44,138 nucleotides of DNA from Ignavibacteriaceae bacterium (lineage in GTDB: Bacteria; Bacteroidota; Ignavibacteria; Ignavibacteriales; Ignavibacteriaceae). The notes under the pieces were generated by a model. It worked only from the letters and a program-made list of their open reading frames with translations, searched no databases and was not told where the DNA came from. This document shows, in pieces, positions 35,153 to 43,775 of this stretch. Within the stretch, counting starts at the first letter, position 1, and every line of letters begins with the position of its first letter. The stretch is taken from the NCBI GenBank assembly GCA_031292435.1, contig JARLHD010000263.1:1-44138 (forward strand), written 5' to 3'. Made by a program: the position numbers and the translations under genes.

Positions 35153-38100
35153 TTGAAAATTATACTTTTAATATCGATACTAAATTTCTCTGCAATGGCT
35201 CAATTTACGAATTTTGCCTTTGTAAAACCTAAAGAAACAAAAGCAACGAAAGAGTTTATTAGAAAACCTCTGTCTGTAACAAGTAATAATTTCTCTCAAG
35301 CTAATCCTCTTTGGTATAATCCCAGTAAGGATTATTACAAAATTTATGTCAAAACGAAGGGGGTTTACAAGATAACCTATACTGATTTAATAAAAGCCGG
35401 AGTATCTCCCGACAATGGTATTCATGAGGGAAAGTTGGAGATTATCAATAATGGAATAAGCATCCCTATTGATATTGTGGATGTGAATAAAAATAATAGC
35501 TTTGATTCAAGCGATTATTTTACATTCGTTGGGATTCCTCCTCAGCCTACTACCCCATATACTTATTTCAATATCTATTCGCTCTCAAACATATATTGGT
35601 TCTCATATCAGGCGGATAGCGTTAATAATTATAAGGTCATTGATGGTTTTCCTAAAAACTATGATAGTCTGATAACATCAACCATAACAACCTTGCATTT
35701 TGAGAAAGATAGCCTATATGAAAGACTAGGATATGCTCCAGATGATAAGCGTGATTTCTGGTTATGGGCAAGTGCTGAAGCAAGAGGTGGAACACCCTTT
35801 GAAATATTTGTTAATTGGATAACAGATAGTATTGCATATGATATTGATAGAAAGAATCTATCTGGATACTTACGGGCAAATATTCAGGGTATAACAAACC
35901 CAGGTTGCAATGGAGATGGACATAGTGCACTTATAAGATTAAATTCTAATGTTGTAGCTACCACTAAATTTAATGGCCAAAATTCTGTCACTTTTGGCTC
36001 CTCGTTTAATTTTTCTCCTGATTTTAATCCTCCCGGTATACCTCTTTACGTTGATAAAAATGTCTTTGAACTTGTTCTCGATGGAAATGTTTGCGATCCG
36101 GATGGGAATGATCAATGCAGGATAAACTGGTTTGAACTTGAATATTGGAGACTTAACAAGGCAAACCTAAATAATTTAATATTTACAAGTCCTCCCGGAA
36201 GGATTGGGCTTTGTCCTTTTTATTTGTTTTTATGGTATAGCAATAATATATCTATATATATCCCATCGCGGGGTCATGTTATTAAAAATGCAGATATAAG
36301 ATTTGATGCCGATCGTTCTGTTTATTTTTCAGATTCATTAGTTAACGATAGAACAGAGTATTTTTGTTTTTCAGATGAAAGTTTATTATCCCCAGATTCG
36401 ATTTTACATAATATTAATTCCGATTTAAGAAACACAAACAACGGCGCTGATTATATTATTATTACCCATCCTGACTTCATGTCTGTTGCTCAGAAATTAG
36501 CAAATTTCCGATCCAATAATTTAAGTGGTTTTACTAATCCTCGAGTAAAAATTGTAAATGTATTCGATATTTATAATGAGTTTTCTTATGGATTATTGGA
36601 CCCCTATGCTTTGCAATATTTTGTAAAATATGCTTTTGAAAATTGGCAAGGACCTGCACCAACATTTATTACATTAGTTGGCGATATGAGTTATGACTAT
36701 AGGCATATTTATTCTGGAGATATGCCTAATTATATTCCGTCAATTCCTTATCAGGCCTATACGTTTGGACAAGCTCCAAGTGATAATCTAATTGTATGCA
36801 TAGAAGGGGATGATATAGTGCCTGATCTTGCTATAGGTCGACTTTCATGTGATAATCTGGATGAGGCAAATATTTTAGTTGATAAAATAGTAAATTATCC
36901 AGCTGATAACGGAAAAAATTGGAAACAAAATGTACTCTTGATGGCTGGAGGGATCGATGCCTCAGATGAAGCCAGTTTTGGCTTTAATGATCAAAGTGAA
37001 TTATTAGACGATGCATACCTGAAACCCAATGGTATTACAACTTCTAAGGTTTACAGGTATCCGGATAAACCCGAATATGTGCAGTATCAGGGAGGTGAAC
37101 CTGAAATTCGCGATGCATTTAATAAAGGATGTATCATGGCTAATTATTATGGACATGGGGGTAGTGGACAATGGGATTTAACTTTTACTAATGATGATAT
37201 CTATCAACTTAATAATGGGGGAAGATTACCTTTTGTAAGTAGTGTTACCTGTTATACTGCACATTTTGATAATCAGGATAGTTTCGGAGAAATATTCGAC
37301 AAAGTTCCTGGTAAAGGAAGCGTAGCATTCTTTGGAAGTACTGGTTTAACTTGGTGGGATTCAGGAAGAACTCTTAATGATACCCTCTTTGATGAAATCT
37401 TTAACAAAAAAGATAATGTAATCGGCAGTGCCATTCTAATTGCTAAAACTAAAATTCCTATTGTTGGATATAATGCCTCTCAAATAGCGTTATTAAGTTT
37501 ACTTGGAGATCCGGCACTTGAACTTGATATTCCAAAACTTCCTGATTTCCAGATTAGTTCTAATGATTTTACTATCGTGCCCCCAAATCCTGTTAAAGGG
37601 GACACCGTTTCAATTAAGGTCTATATTCATAATTTAGGAATCATTTTTAATGATTCTGTAACTGTTAATTTATATCAAACACAAATAGATACAGCTAATA
37701 AAATTGGATCTATTAAACGCAATGGTTTTGGCGAGTTGGATTCTGCTTCCTTTAAATGGATTCCAGATAAAGCTGGGCTATATAATTTAATTGTTGAAAT
37801 AAATAGTGATAACCATATTGAAGAAATCGATCATAGTGATAACAAAGCTTCAACAAGCCTTGCTGTTTTTGATTTTAGCCAGCCTAATGTAGTTCGACCT
37901 ATTGACGGTTTTACTACTTCTTCAGATTCTATAAATTTTACTCTTGTCGATATAGGTAATTATATCGGGAGATTATTTAATTATAGGATTTTGATCGATA
38001 CTAGTCTTTCCTTGAATTCTTCTGCTAAAATTCTATCACCTGTTCTAATACCGGTTAATGGTATCGTTAAATGGAAAATAAATCTGCCTGCCGGAGAATA

Positions 38101-40348
38101 TTTCTGGAAAGCATTTATCTTTGATAATATTGATACAAATAGTAGTAGGATGCTGACTTTCTCTATTAATAATTCAACTACTAAAGGATTTATAGCTAGA
38201 AATAAACAGTTGAATTTATTCGATTCTTATAATATGTTATATAATTCCTCAGTTAATAGTTTGGAAATCAGTACAGCCCTGCTTCCTCCCAAACCATCTG
38301 ATTCTCAATTTATAGACTCTACAAGTATCACATTACCTGCAGACGCCAATGGTATTACTACATTTACTACTGATGGTTCTTATTATTACTTTGCTAATCT
38401 TCCTTATTATGCTGAAGGCTCTCTTTCAAAAATTTATAAAATCGGAAATGGATTAAACAGTACGATAAAAGGTAATAACTACGGTGCGATTCCGGGAGTC
38501 TCGATTAACATTAAAAGCCAAATATTTTATTATAGCGATGGATTTCTATATGCCGCAACAGGTGATAATAATAGTCTTTTAAGAATTAATAAAACAACTG
38601 GTGATACTCTAAGGATAATTTTGGGTGATACCTTGCTGCCTTCTTATGATGGGTTATTAAGGGATAGCAGCTACTATGTCACTAGTGATGGTAATTATGT
38701 ATATAATTTATCCCCGGGATGTGGAAATAACAGAAACCAATATAGTATGCGAATCTTTGATCCGCATAATTCCTGGAAAAAAGTTGGTAATGATATATTG
38801 TTTACTGGTTCCTCAGCACCAGGGTTTTCCGGATTTATGGTTGTTAATGGTTATCTTTTCACTTATGAAAGTTATGAGTCTGGATTTATGCGCAGGTATA
38901 GATTGTCAGATTATGTCTTCGAAGAGGAATGGATTGCATTTCCAAAGTTTGGCATGTATACCATATGTTATGATTGGATAAATAATAATGTCTTGGGCTC
39001 TACATTCAGACCTTATCCAACATTATATACTCCTAGTTTCTACAAATTTATTGGTACATACAAGGATGCAAAAGGAAATGTTCTGACAAAGGATATCGGA
39101 CCTGCGCTTAATTGGAATTCAACTAAATACAATATCGATTCAACTGGATCAAAAGGGAAGTATAGTGCTTTTATTTTAGGACTTAATAAAATTACAGGTA
39201 ATTACGATACTCTTAAAACTAATGTCCCCCCTTCACTTATAATAAATGATATCAATCCTAGAAAGTATGAATATCTCAAGGTGGGATTAAATTTTATTGA
39301 TACATCATATGGTGCTTCCGATCCTCTGAAGTTGCAAAATATTGCTGTGGATTATTCTTCTTTACCTGAAATATCAATTAACAAAAATAATTTTACATTT
39401 ACTCCTGATACTCTGTTGCAGGGATTGAGTACAAATACAAGCCTGCAGATCTTTAATCTGGGAGAATCTAATGCTGATAGCGTTACTCTGAAATATTACT
39501 CAAATAATGCTGATTCTGCTTTCATTACAAACAAAGTAACTATTCCGAAGGACAGCTCGATTATTCTTAATAATATTATAAATACCTCATCATGGGCACC
39601 GGCAACTCTTTATGATACTAAGGTAATCGCTACTATGCCATATGATGATATATATTCATTTAATAATAGTATTGATAAAAACTTTTATGTCTCAAGGGAT
39701 TCAAGCAAACCTGTCTTCAACATTACTTTTGATGGTAAAGAAATAAATAATGATGATGTAATTTCTGCTAAACCAGTAATATTAATTACAATGAAAGATA
39801 ATAGTCCGCTTCCCATCGATACATCTGCTTTTACTACATTTACTTTTGATGATGTACCGGTAAACTTTATTCAGCCTGATCTGAAATTCACCTATACACC
39901 CTATCCTAATTCACAGGCAACTATAAAATGGACACCTACAATCGCGGATGGAAAACATACAATCGAGATCCTTGCTAAAGACCCCTCTGGCAATTTCTTT
40001 GATAGTGTATCTCATAAATATGAGTTCTTTGTTTATAATCAACCTGATTTAACTAATGTGTTCAATTACCCTAATCCTTTCAAAAGCGATACTTATTTTA
40101 CCTTTGAACTAAGAGGGCAGAATGCTCCGCAGGAATTAAGAATAAAAGTATTTACTGTAGCAGGGCGTCTGATAAAAGATATCTCACTTCCTCCATCAGA
40201 TCTTCGTGTCGGTTTTAATAAAATTTATTGGGACGGAAGAGATCAGGATGGGGATGAGGTTGCAAATGGGGTCTATTTTTACAAAATTATTGCTATAAAT
40301 AACGGTATAGTTAAAACAACTACTGAAAAAATGGCCAGAATTAGATAA
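35153..40348 (+). CDS. Large secreted C25 (gingipain/PorU-like) cysteine protease with T9SS sorting domain
   Basis: 1731 residues. Signal peptide 1-17 (MKIILLISILNFSAMAQ); the usual C25 propeptide is absent. The PorU-like N-domain begins WYNPSKDYYKIYVKTKGVYKITY (54-). The C25 domain spans about 430-790, with His in NYYGHGGSG (H668) and Cys in SSVTCYTAHFDN (C700), a 32-residue spacing close to the gingipain dyad. A CARDB-like Ig domain (about 797-900) follows, then a second beta domain, a roughly 300-residue segment with propeller-like YYYFANLPYY/FLYAATGDNN repeats (about 1060-1275), further Ig-like domains, and a FlgD-type sorting domain starting NYPNPFKSDT (about 1639) and ending at R1731. 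This points to T9SS export, either as sortase PorU itself or as a cell-surface protease. The start is TTG at 35153. Confidence 0.87.
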   Translation: MKIILLISILNFSAMAQFTNFAFVKPKETKATKEFIRKPLSVTSNNFSQANPLWYNPSKDYYKIYVKTKGVYKITYTDLIKAGVSPDNGIHEGKLEIINNGISIPIDIVDVNKNNSFDSSDYFTFVGIPPQPTTPYTYFNIYSLSNIYWFSYQADSVNNYKVIDGFPKNYDSLITSTITTLHFEKDSLYERLGYAPDDKRDFWLWASAEARGGTPFEIFVNWITDSIAYDIDRKNLSGYLRANIQGITNPGCNGDGHSALIRLNSNVVATTKFNGQNSVTFGSSFNFSPDFNPPGIPLYVDKNVFELVLDGNVCDPDGNDQCRINWFELEYWRLNKANLNNLIFTSPPGRIGLCPFYLFLWYSNNISIYIPSRGHVIKNADIRFDADRSVYFSDSLVNDRTEYFCFSDESLLSPDSILHNINSDLRNTNNGADYIIITHPDFMSVAQKLANFRSNNLSGFTNPRVKIVNVFDIYNEFSYGLLDPYALQYFVKYAFENWQGPAPTFITLVGDMSYDYRHIYSGDMPNYIPSIPYQAYTFGQAPSDNLIVCIEGDDIVPDLAIGRLSCDNLDEANILVDKIVNYPADNGKNWKQNVLLMAGGIDASDEASFGFNDQSELLDDAYLKPNGITTSKVYRYPDKPEYVQYQGGEPEIRDAFNKGCIMANYYGHGGSGQWDLTFTNDDIYQLNNGGRLPFVSSVTCYTAHFDNQDSFGEIFDKVPGKGSVAFFGSTGLTWWDSGRTLNDTLFDEIFNKKDNVIGSAILIAKTKIPIVGYNASQIALLSLLGDPALELDIPKLPDFQISSNDFTIVPPNPVKGDTVSIKVYIHNLGIIFNDSVTVNLYQTQIDTANKIGSIKRNGFGELDSASFKWIPDKAGLYNLIVEINSDNHIEEIDHSDNKASTSLAVFDFSQPNVVRPIDGFTTSSDSINFTLVDIGNYIGRLFNYRILIDTSLSLNSSAKILSPVLIPVNGIVKWKINLPAGEYFWKAFIFDNIDTNSSRMLTFSINNSTTKGFIARNKQLNLFDSYNMLYNSSVNSLEISTALLPPKPSDSQFIDSTSITLPADANGITTFTTDGSYYYFANLPYYAEGSLSKIYKIGNGLNSTIKGNNYGAIPGVSINIKSQIFYYSDGFLYAATGDNNSLLRINKTTGDTLRIILGDTLLPSYDGLLRDSSYYVTSDGNYVYNLSPGCGNNRNQYSMRIFDPHNSWKKVGNDILFTGSSAPGFSGFMVVNGYLFTYESYESGFMRRYRLSDYVFEEEWIAFPKFGMYTICYDWINNNVLGSTFRPYPTLYTPSFYKFIGTYKDAKGNVLTKDIGPALNWNSTKYNIDSTGSKGKYSAFILGLNKITGNYDTLKTNVPPSLIINDINPRKYEYLKVGLNFIDTSYGASDPLKLQNIAVDYSSLPEISINKNNFTFTPDTLLQGLSTNTSLQIFNLGESNADSVTLKYYSNNADSAFITNKVTIPKDSSIILNNIINTSSWAPATLYDTKVIATMPYDDIYSFNNSIDKNFYVSRDSSKPVFNITFDGKEINNDDVISAKPVILITMKDNSPLPIDTSAFTTFTFDDVPVNFIQPDLKFTYTPYPNSQATIKWTPTIADGKHTIEILAKDPSGNFFDSVSHKYEFFVYNQPDLTNVFNYPNPFKSDTYFTFELRGQNAPQELRIKVFTVAGRLIKDISLPPSDLRVGFNKIYWDGRDQDGDEVANGVYFYKIIAINNGIVKTTTEKMARIR

Positions 40349-40381
40349 ATTAACATAAGTAATAATAAATTATAGTTTAAT

Positions 40382-42214
40382 ATGTGCGGAATTGTTGGAT
40401 ATATTGGAAATAAAAATTGTATTCCTATATTATTAAATGGATTAAAAAGATTAGAATATAGAGGATATGATTCTGCTGGAATAGCTTATATTGCCGACGG
40501 TGAGTCCATTGTCGTTAAAAATAAAGGGAAAGTGTCCAGCCTCGAAGAGAAACTTCGTGGCCTCAATATTGTATCCAATCTTGGTATTGGTCATACACGA
40601 TGGGCTACGCACGGCGTCCCAAATGAAATAAATGCTCACCCCCATTTCAATTCTGATAAAAACCTTTTTGTTATCCACAACGGCATTATTGAAAATTATC
40701 AAACAATCCGTACCAGCCTTAAAAATCTTGGTTATAAATTTATCACTGAAACTGATTCAGAGGTTATCCCGCATCTTATTGACCGTTTCCTCAATGAAGG
40801 TTTCTCTCTTTGTAAATCAGTTCAGTTTGCTCTGAATGAAGTTCAGGGCACTTATGGCATCGCTGTAATATATTTGAAGGAACCTGATAAAATTATTGCC
40901 GCAAGGAAAGGCTCACCGCTTGTTGTCGGAATAGGGGAGAATGAGAATTTTGTTGCCTCTGATGTCTCTGCAATTCTCGCCCATACTAAACAAGTCGTCT
41001 ATCTTGAAGATGGCGAAATGGTTGTCGTCTATAAAGATCACTTTACCGCTAAAACCATTGCCGATGTCGAAATCGATAAAGAAGTAACCGAAATTACTAT
41101 GACTCTCGATGAAATCGATAAGGGTGGCTATGCTCATTTTATGCTTAAAGAAATTATGGAGCAGCCCGAATCCGTTCAGAATTCTATGAGAGGTAGACTC
41201 CTCTTTGATGAAGGTACTGCCAAATTAGGCGGACTCGAATCTGTTGCCGAAAGACTAATCAACTCTAAACGTGTTATAATCTCAGCCTGTGGTACTTCAT
41301 GGCATTCCGCACTTGTTGGTGAATATATGATAGAGCAAAAGGCACGTGTCCCTACTGAAGTGGAGTATGCATCTGAGTTCAGATATCGGAACCCTATCAT
41401 TAACAAGGATGATGCTATTATCTTTATCTCCCAGTCAGGTGAAACTGCCGATACTCTTGCGGCTCTGCGGGAAGCCAAGCAGCGCGGAGCTCTTGCTATT
41501 GGTATATGTAATGTCGTGGGTAGTTCCATCGCCAGAGAAAGTATGGCTGGCATCTATACTCACGCAGGACCTGAAATTGGAGTAGCCTCCACCAAAGCAT
41601 TTTCCTCCCAGCTCATAGTCCTTGCACTTATTACTCTTATGATTGCAAGAAAAAAAGATATGAGTCTGGTTGATGGACAAAGTATTGCCCTCGAAATGGA
41701 AAAACTCCCTGATAAAATTCGTCAGATATTAAAACTTAATGATGAAATTGAATTCATCGCTAACGAGTTTAAGAGCTCTAGAAACTTCCTCTATCTTGGT
41801 AGGGGATATAACTTCCCGGTCGCTCTGGAAGGTGCACTAAAACTTAAGGAGATTAGCTACATCCATGCAGAAGGTTATCCCGCTGCTGAAATGAAACATG
41901 GTCCCATCGCACTTATTGATGATAACATGCCCGTAGTCTTTATTGCCCCTAAAGATTCTACTTACGATAAAATCGTAAGTAATATCGAAGAAATTAGAGC
42001 CCGTAGAGGTCGCATTATCGCTATCGCTAGTGAAAATGATAATAACATCGACAAGCTTGTCGATTATTCAATTAAAATCCCCGATACTATTAGAATGTTA
42101 ATGCCTATCCTTTCGGTCATCCCGCTTCAATTGCTGGCCTATCACATAGCCGTTAAGAAAGGGTTAAACGTAGATCAACCAAGAAACTTAGCCAAGAGCG
42201 TTACAGTCGAATAA
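40382..42214 (+). CDS. glmS: Glutamine-fructose-6-phosphate aminotransferase (isomerizing)
   Basis: Makes glucosamine-6-phosphate, the first step to UDP-GlcNAc for cell wall and polysaccharide. The 610 residues have class II glutaminase MCGIVGYIG (Cys2), YRGYDSAGIA, GHTRWATHG, two SIS domains (SQSGETADTLAAL, SACGTSWHSA) and the conserved C-terminus DQPRNLAKSVTVE. ATG start. The first roughly 100 bases are much more AT-rich than the rest, which uses many C-ending codons. It is transcribed after the protease with a 33-base gap, but its base composition groups it with the downstream gene rather than the polysaccharide locus. Confidence 0.98.
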   Translation: MCGIVGYIGNKNCIPILLNGLKRLEYRGYDSAGIAYIADGESIVVKNKGKVSSLEEKLRGLNIVSNLGIGHTRWATHGVPNEINAHPHFNSDKNLFVIHNGIIENYQTIRTSLKNLGYKFITETDSEVIPHLIDRFLNEGFSLCKSVQFALNEVQGTYGIAVIYLKEPDKIIAARKGSPLVVGIGENENFVASDVSAILAHTKQVVYLEDGEMVVVYKDHFTAKTIADVEIDKEVTEITMTLDEIDKGGYAHFMLKEIMEQPESVQNSMRGRLLFDEGTAKLGGLESVAERLINSKRVIISACGTSWHSALVGEYMIEQKARVPTEVEYASEFRYRNPIINKDDAIIFISQSGETADTLAALREAKQRGALAIGICNVVGSSIARESMAGIYTHAGPEIGVASTKAFSSQLIVLALITLMIARKKDMSLVDGQSIALEMEKLPDKIRQILKLNDEIEFIANEFKSSRNFLYLGRGYNFPVALEGALKLKEISYIHAEGYPAAEMKHGPIALIDDNMPVVFIAPKDSTYDKIVSNIEEIRARRGRIIAIASENDNNIDKLVDYSIKIPDTIRMLMPILSVIPLQLLAYHIAVKKGLNVDQPRNLAKSVTVE

Positions 42215-42240
42215 ATTATGGGGAGAAGGGAATTCTTCTT

Positions 42241-42268
42241 AAGTTTACAATGATATTATTATAAACTT
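42241..42268. other. 28-base imperfect palindrome between glmS and the next gene
   Basis: Two 11-base arms, read outward as ATTGTAAACTT and ATTATAAACTT, differ at one base and flank a six-base centre (GATATT). The plus-strand hairpin is followed by TTTTT, so it may terminate glmS transcription. The 11-6-11 layout also equals that of XerCD/dif sites. It could instead be an operator for the gene starting 14 bases downstream. Confidence 0.5.
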
Positions 42269-42281
42269 TTTAGGAATTTTT

Positions 42282-43601
42282 ATGTCATGTAAGAACGTTC
42301 TGATCATGGGCGCTGCAGGGAGAGATTTCCACAATTTTAATGTGATTTTTAGGGACAATCCGGATTATAACGTCGTTGCATTTACTGCAACTCAGATCCC
42401 TAATATATTCGGCAGAAGTTACCCTCCTCAGCTTGCCGGCAAACTCTATCCCAAAGGAATTAAAATCTATGACGAAAAAGATTTAACTACTCTTATAAAA
42501 AAACTTAAAGTAGATGAGGTTATCTTCGCCTATTCCGATGTAAGATTCGAATATGTAATGACGAAAGCCTCCATCGTTAATGCAGCTGGTGTATCCTTTC
42601 GACTCCTTGGTGCTGATGAAACTATGATCAAAAGCAACAAACCCCTCATTTCTGTTATTGCCGTTAGGACAGGCAGTGGTAAATCCCAAACATCACGCCG
42701 CATCGTACAAATTTTAAAAGATGCAGGTAAAAAGGTCGTCTCTATCAGGCATCCTATGCCCTATGGCGATCTTGTTAAACAGAAAGTACAGAGGTTTGCA
42801 TCTATCGCTGATCTTAAAAAACATAAATGTACCATAGAAGAAATGGAAGAGTATGAGCCGCATATCGCTATGGGAAGCGTTATTTATTCCGGTGTCGATT
42901 ACGGTGCAATCCTGGCCGAAGCTGAAAAAGAAGCCGATGTTATTATCTGGGATGGCGGAAATAATGACCTTCCTTTCTATAAATCAGACCTGGTCTTTAC
43001 GGTAGTTGATCCCCACCGCGCTGGACACGAAATGATATACTACCCCGGTAATACCGCATTAAGGATTGCTGATGTAGCTGTTATAAATAAAATTGGTTCC
43101 GCTGAACCCGCAAATGTAAATCTCGTTCGGGATAATATCAGAAAAGTTAATCCAAATGCACAGATAATTGAGGCCGCATCTCCAATATTTGTTGATAGTC
43201 CTGAAATGATTCGTGGCAAAAGAGTTCTCGTTGTCGAAGATGGTCCCACTCTTACTCATGGCGAAATGGCCTACGGCGCCGGTATGATCGCTGCCTGGAC
43301 CTATGGCGCTTCCGAAATTATCGATCCTAGAAAATATACTGTCAAATCAATTTCCGATACCTATAAGAAATATCCTAAAATAGGCGTTCTTCTCCCCGCT
43401 ATGGGATACGGCGATGACCAGATAAGAGACCTCGAAAAAACTATCAATCAGACTGATTGCGATTCTGTTATCATCGGTACCCCTATCGATCTCCGCAGGA
43501 TCATCAAAATCAATAAGCCTTCTACACGCGTCCGCTACGAATTGCAGGAACTCGGTGCCCTTACTGTTGAATCAGTACTGAAAGAAAAAGGATTGATTTA
43601 A
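42282..43601 (+). CDS. Cyclic 2,3-diphosphoglycerate synthase-like P-loop GTPase/ATPase
   Basis: The 439 residues are typical of proteins annotated as cyclic 2,3-diphosphoglycerate synthetase or GTPase in bacteria and archaea. The N-terminal Rossmann-like part is NVLIMGAAGRDFHNFNVIFRD. A P-loop VRTGSGKSQTSRRI (about 128-141) follows, then IIWDGGNNDLPFYKSDL, VDPHRAGHE and LVVEDGPTLTHGEMAYGAG. The cDPG product is established for archaeal members. In bacteria the role is less certain, so I give it as a family call. ATG start with AGGA upstream. It sits between glmS and tRNA-Phe. Confidence 0.8.
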   Translation: MSCKNVLIMGAAGRDFHNFNVIFRDNPDYNVVAFTATQIPNIFGRSYPPQLAGKLYPKGIKIYDEKDLTTLIKKLKVDEVIFAYSDVRFEYVMTKASIVNAAGVSFRLLGADETMIKSNKPLISVIAVRTGSGKSQTSRRIVQILKDAGKKVVSIRHPMPYGDLVKQKVQRFASIADLKKHKCTIEEMEEYEPHIAMGSVIYSGVDYGAILAEAEKEADVIIWDGGNNDLPFYKSDLVFTVVDPHRAGHEMIYYPGNTALRIADVAVINKIGSAEPANVNLVRDNIRKVNPNAQIIEAASPIFVDSPEMIRGKRVLVVEDGPTLTHGEMAYGAGMIAAWTYGASEIIDPRKYTVKSISDTYKKYPKIGVLLPAMGYGDDQIRDLEKTINQTDCDSVIIGTPIDLRRIIKINKPSTRVRYELQELGALTVESVLKEKGLI

Positions 43602-43663
43602 TTTTCTCAATATTGTTTTGAGATAAGGTTAAATATATTTATTTTTACGCTCTCTATTGTGAG

Positions 43664-43736
43664 GGGCAGATAGCTCAGTCGGTAGAGCAAAGGACTGAAA
43701 ATCCTTGTGTCGGGGGTTCAATTCCCTCTCTGCCCA
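43664..43736 (+). tRNA. tRNA-Phe (anticodon GAA)
   Basis: A 73-base cloverleaf. Acceptor GGGCAGA pairs with TCTGCCC, discriminator A. D arm GCTC/GAGC. Anticodon stem AAGGA/TCCTT holds loop CTGAAAA (anticodon GAA). T arm has TTCAATT. The CCA end is not encoded (ACG follows). Confidence 0.97.
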
Positions 43737-43744
43737 CGTTCCTT

Positions 43745-43775
43745 AAGGCGCTTACCGAAGCGCCTTCTTTATTTT
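43745..43775 (+). terminator. Intrinsic terminator after tRNA-Phe
   Basis: AAGGCGCTT (43745-43753) pairs perfectly with AAGCGCCTT (43758-43766) around the loop ACCG, followed by CTTTATTTT. It lies eight bases after the tRNA. Confidence 0.9.

Noticed and set aside
40382..40480. AT-rich start of glmS suggesting a recombination seam
   Set aside because: A low-GC 5' coding end is common for translation initiation, and the protein is uninterrupted and canonical.
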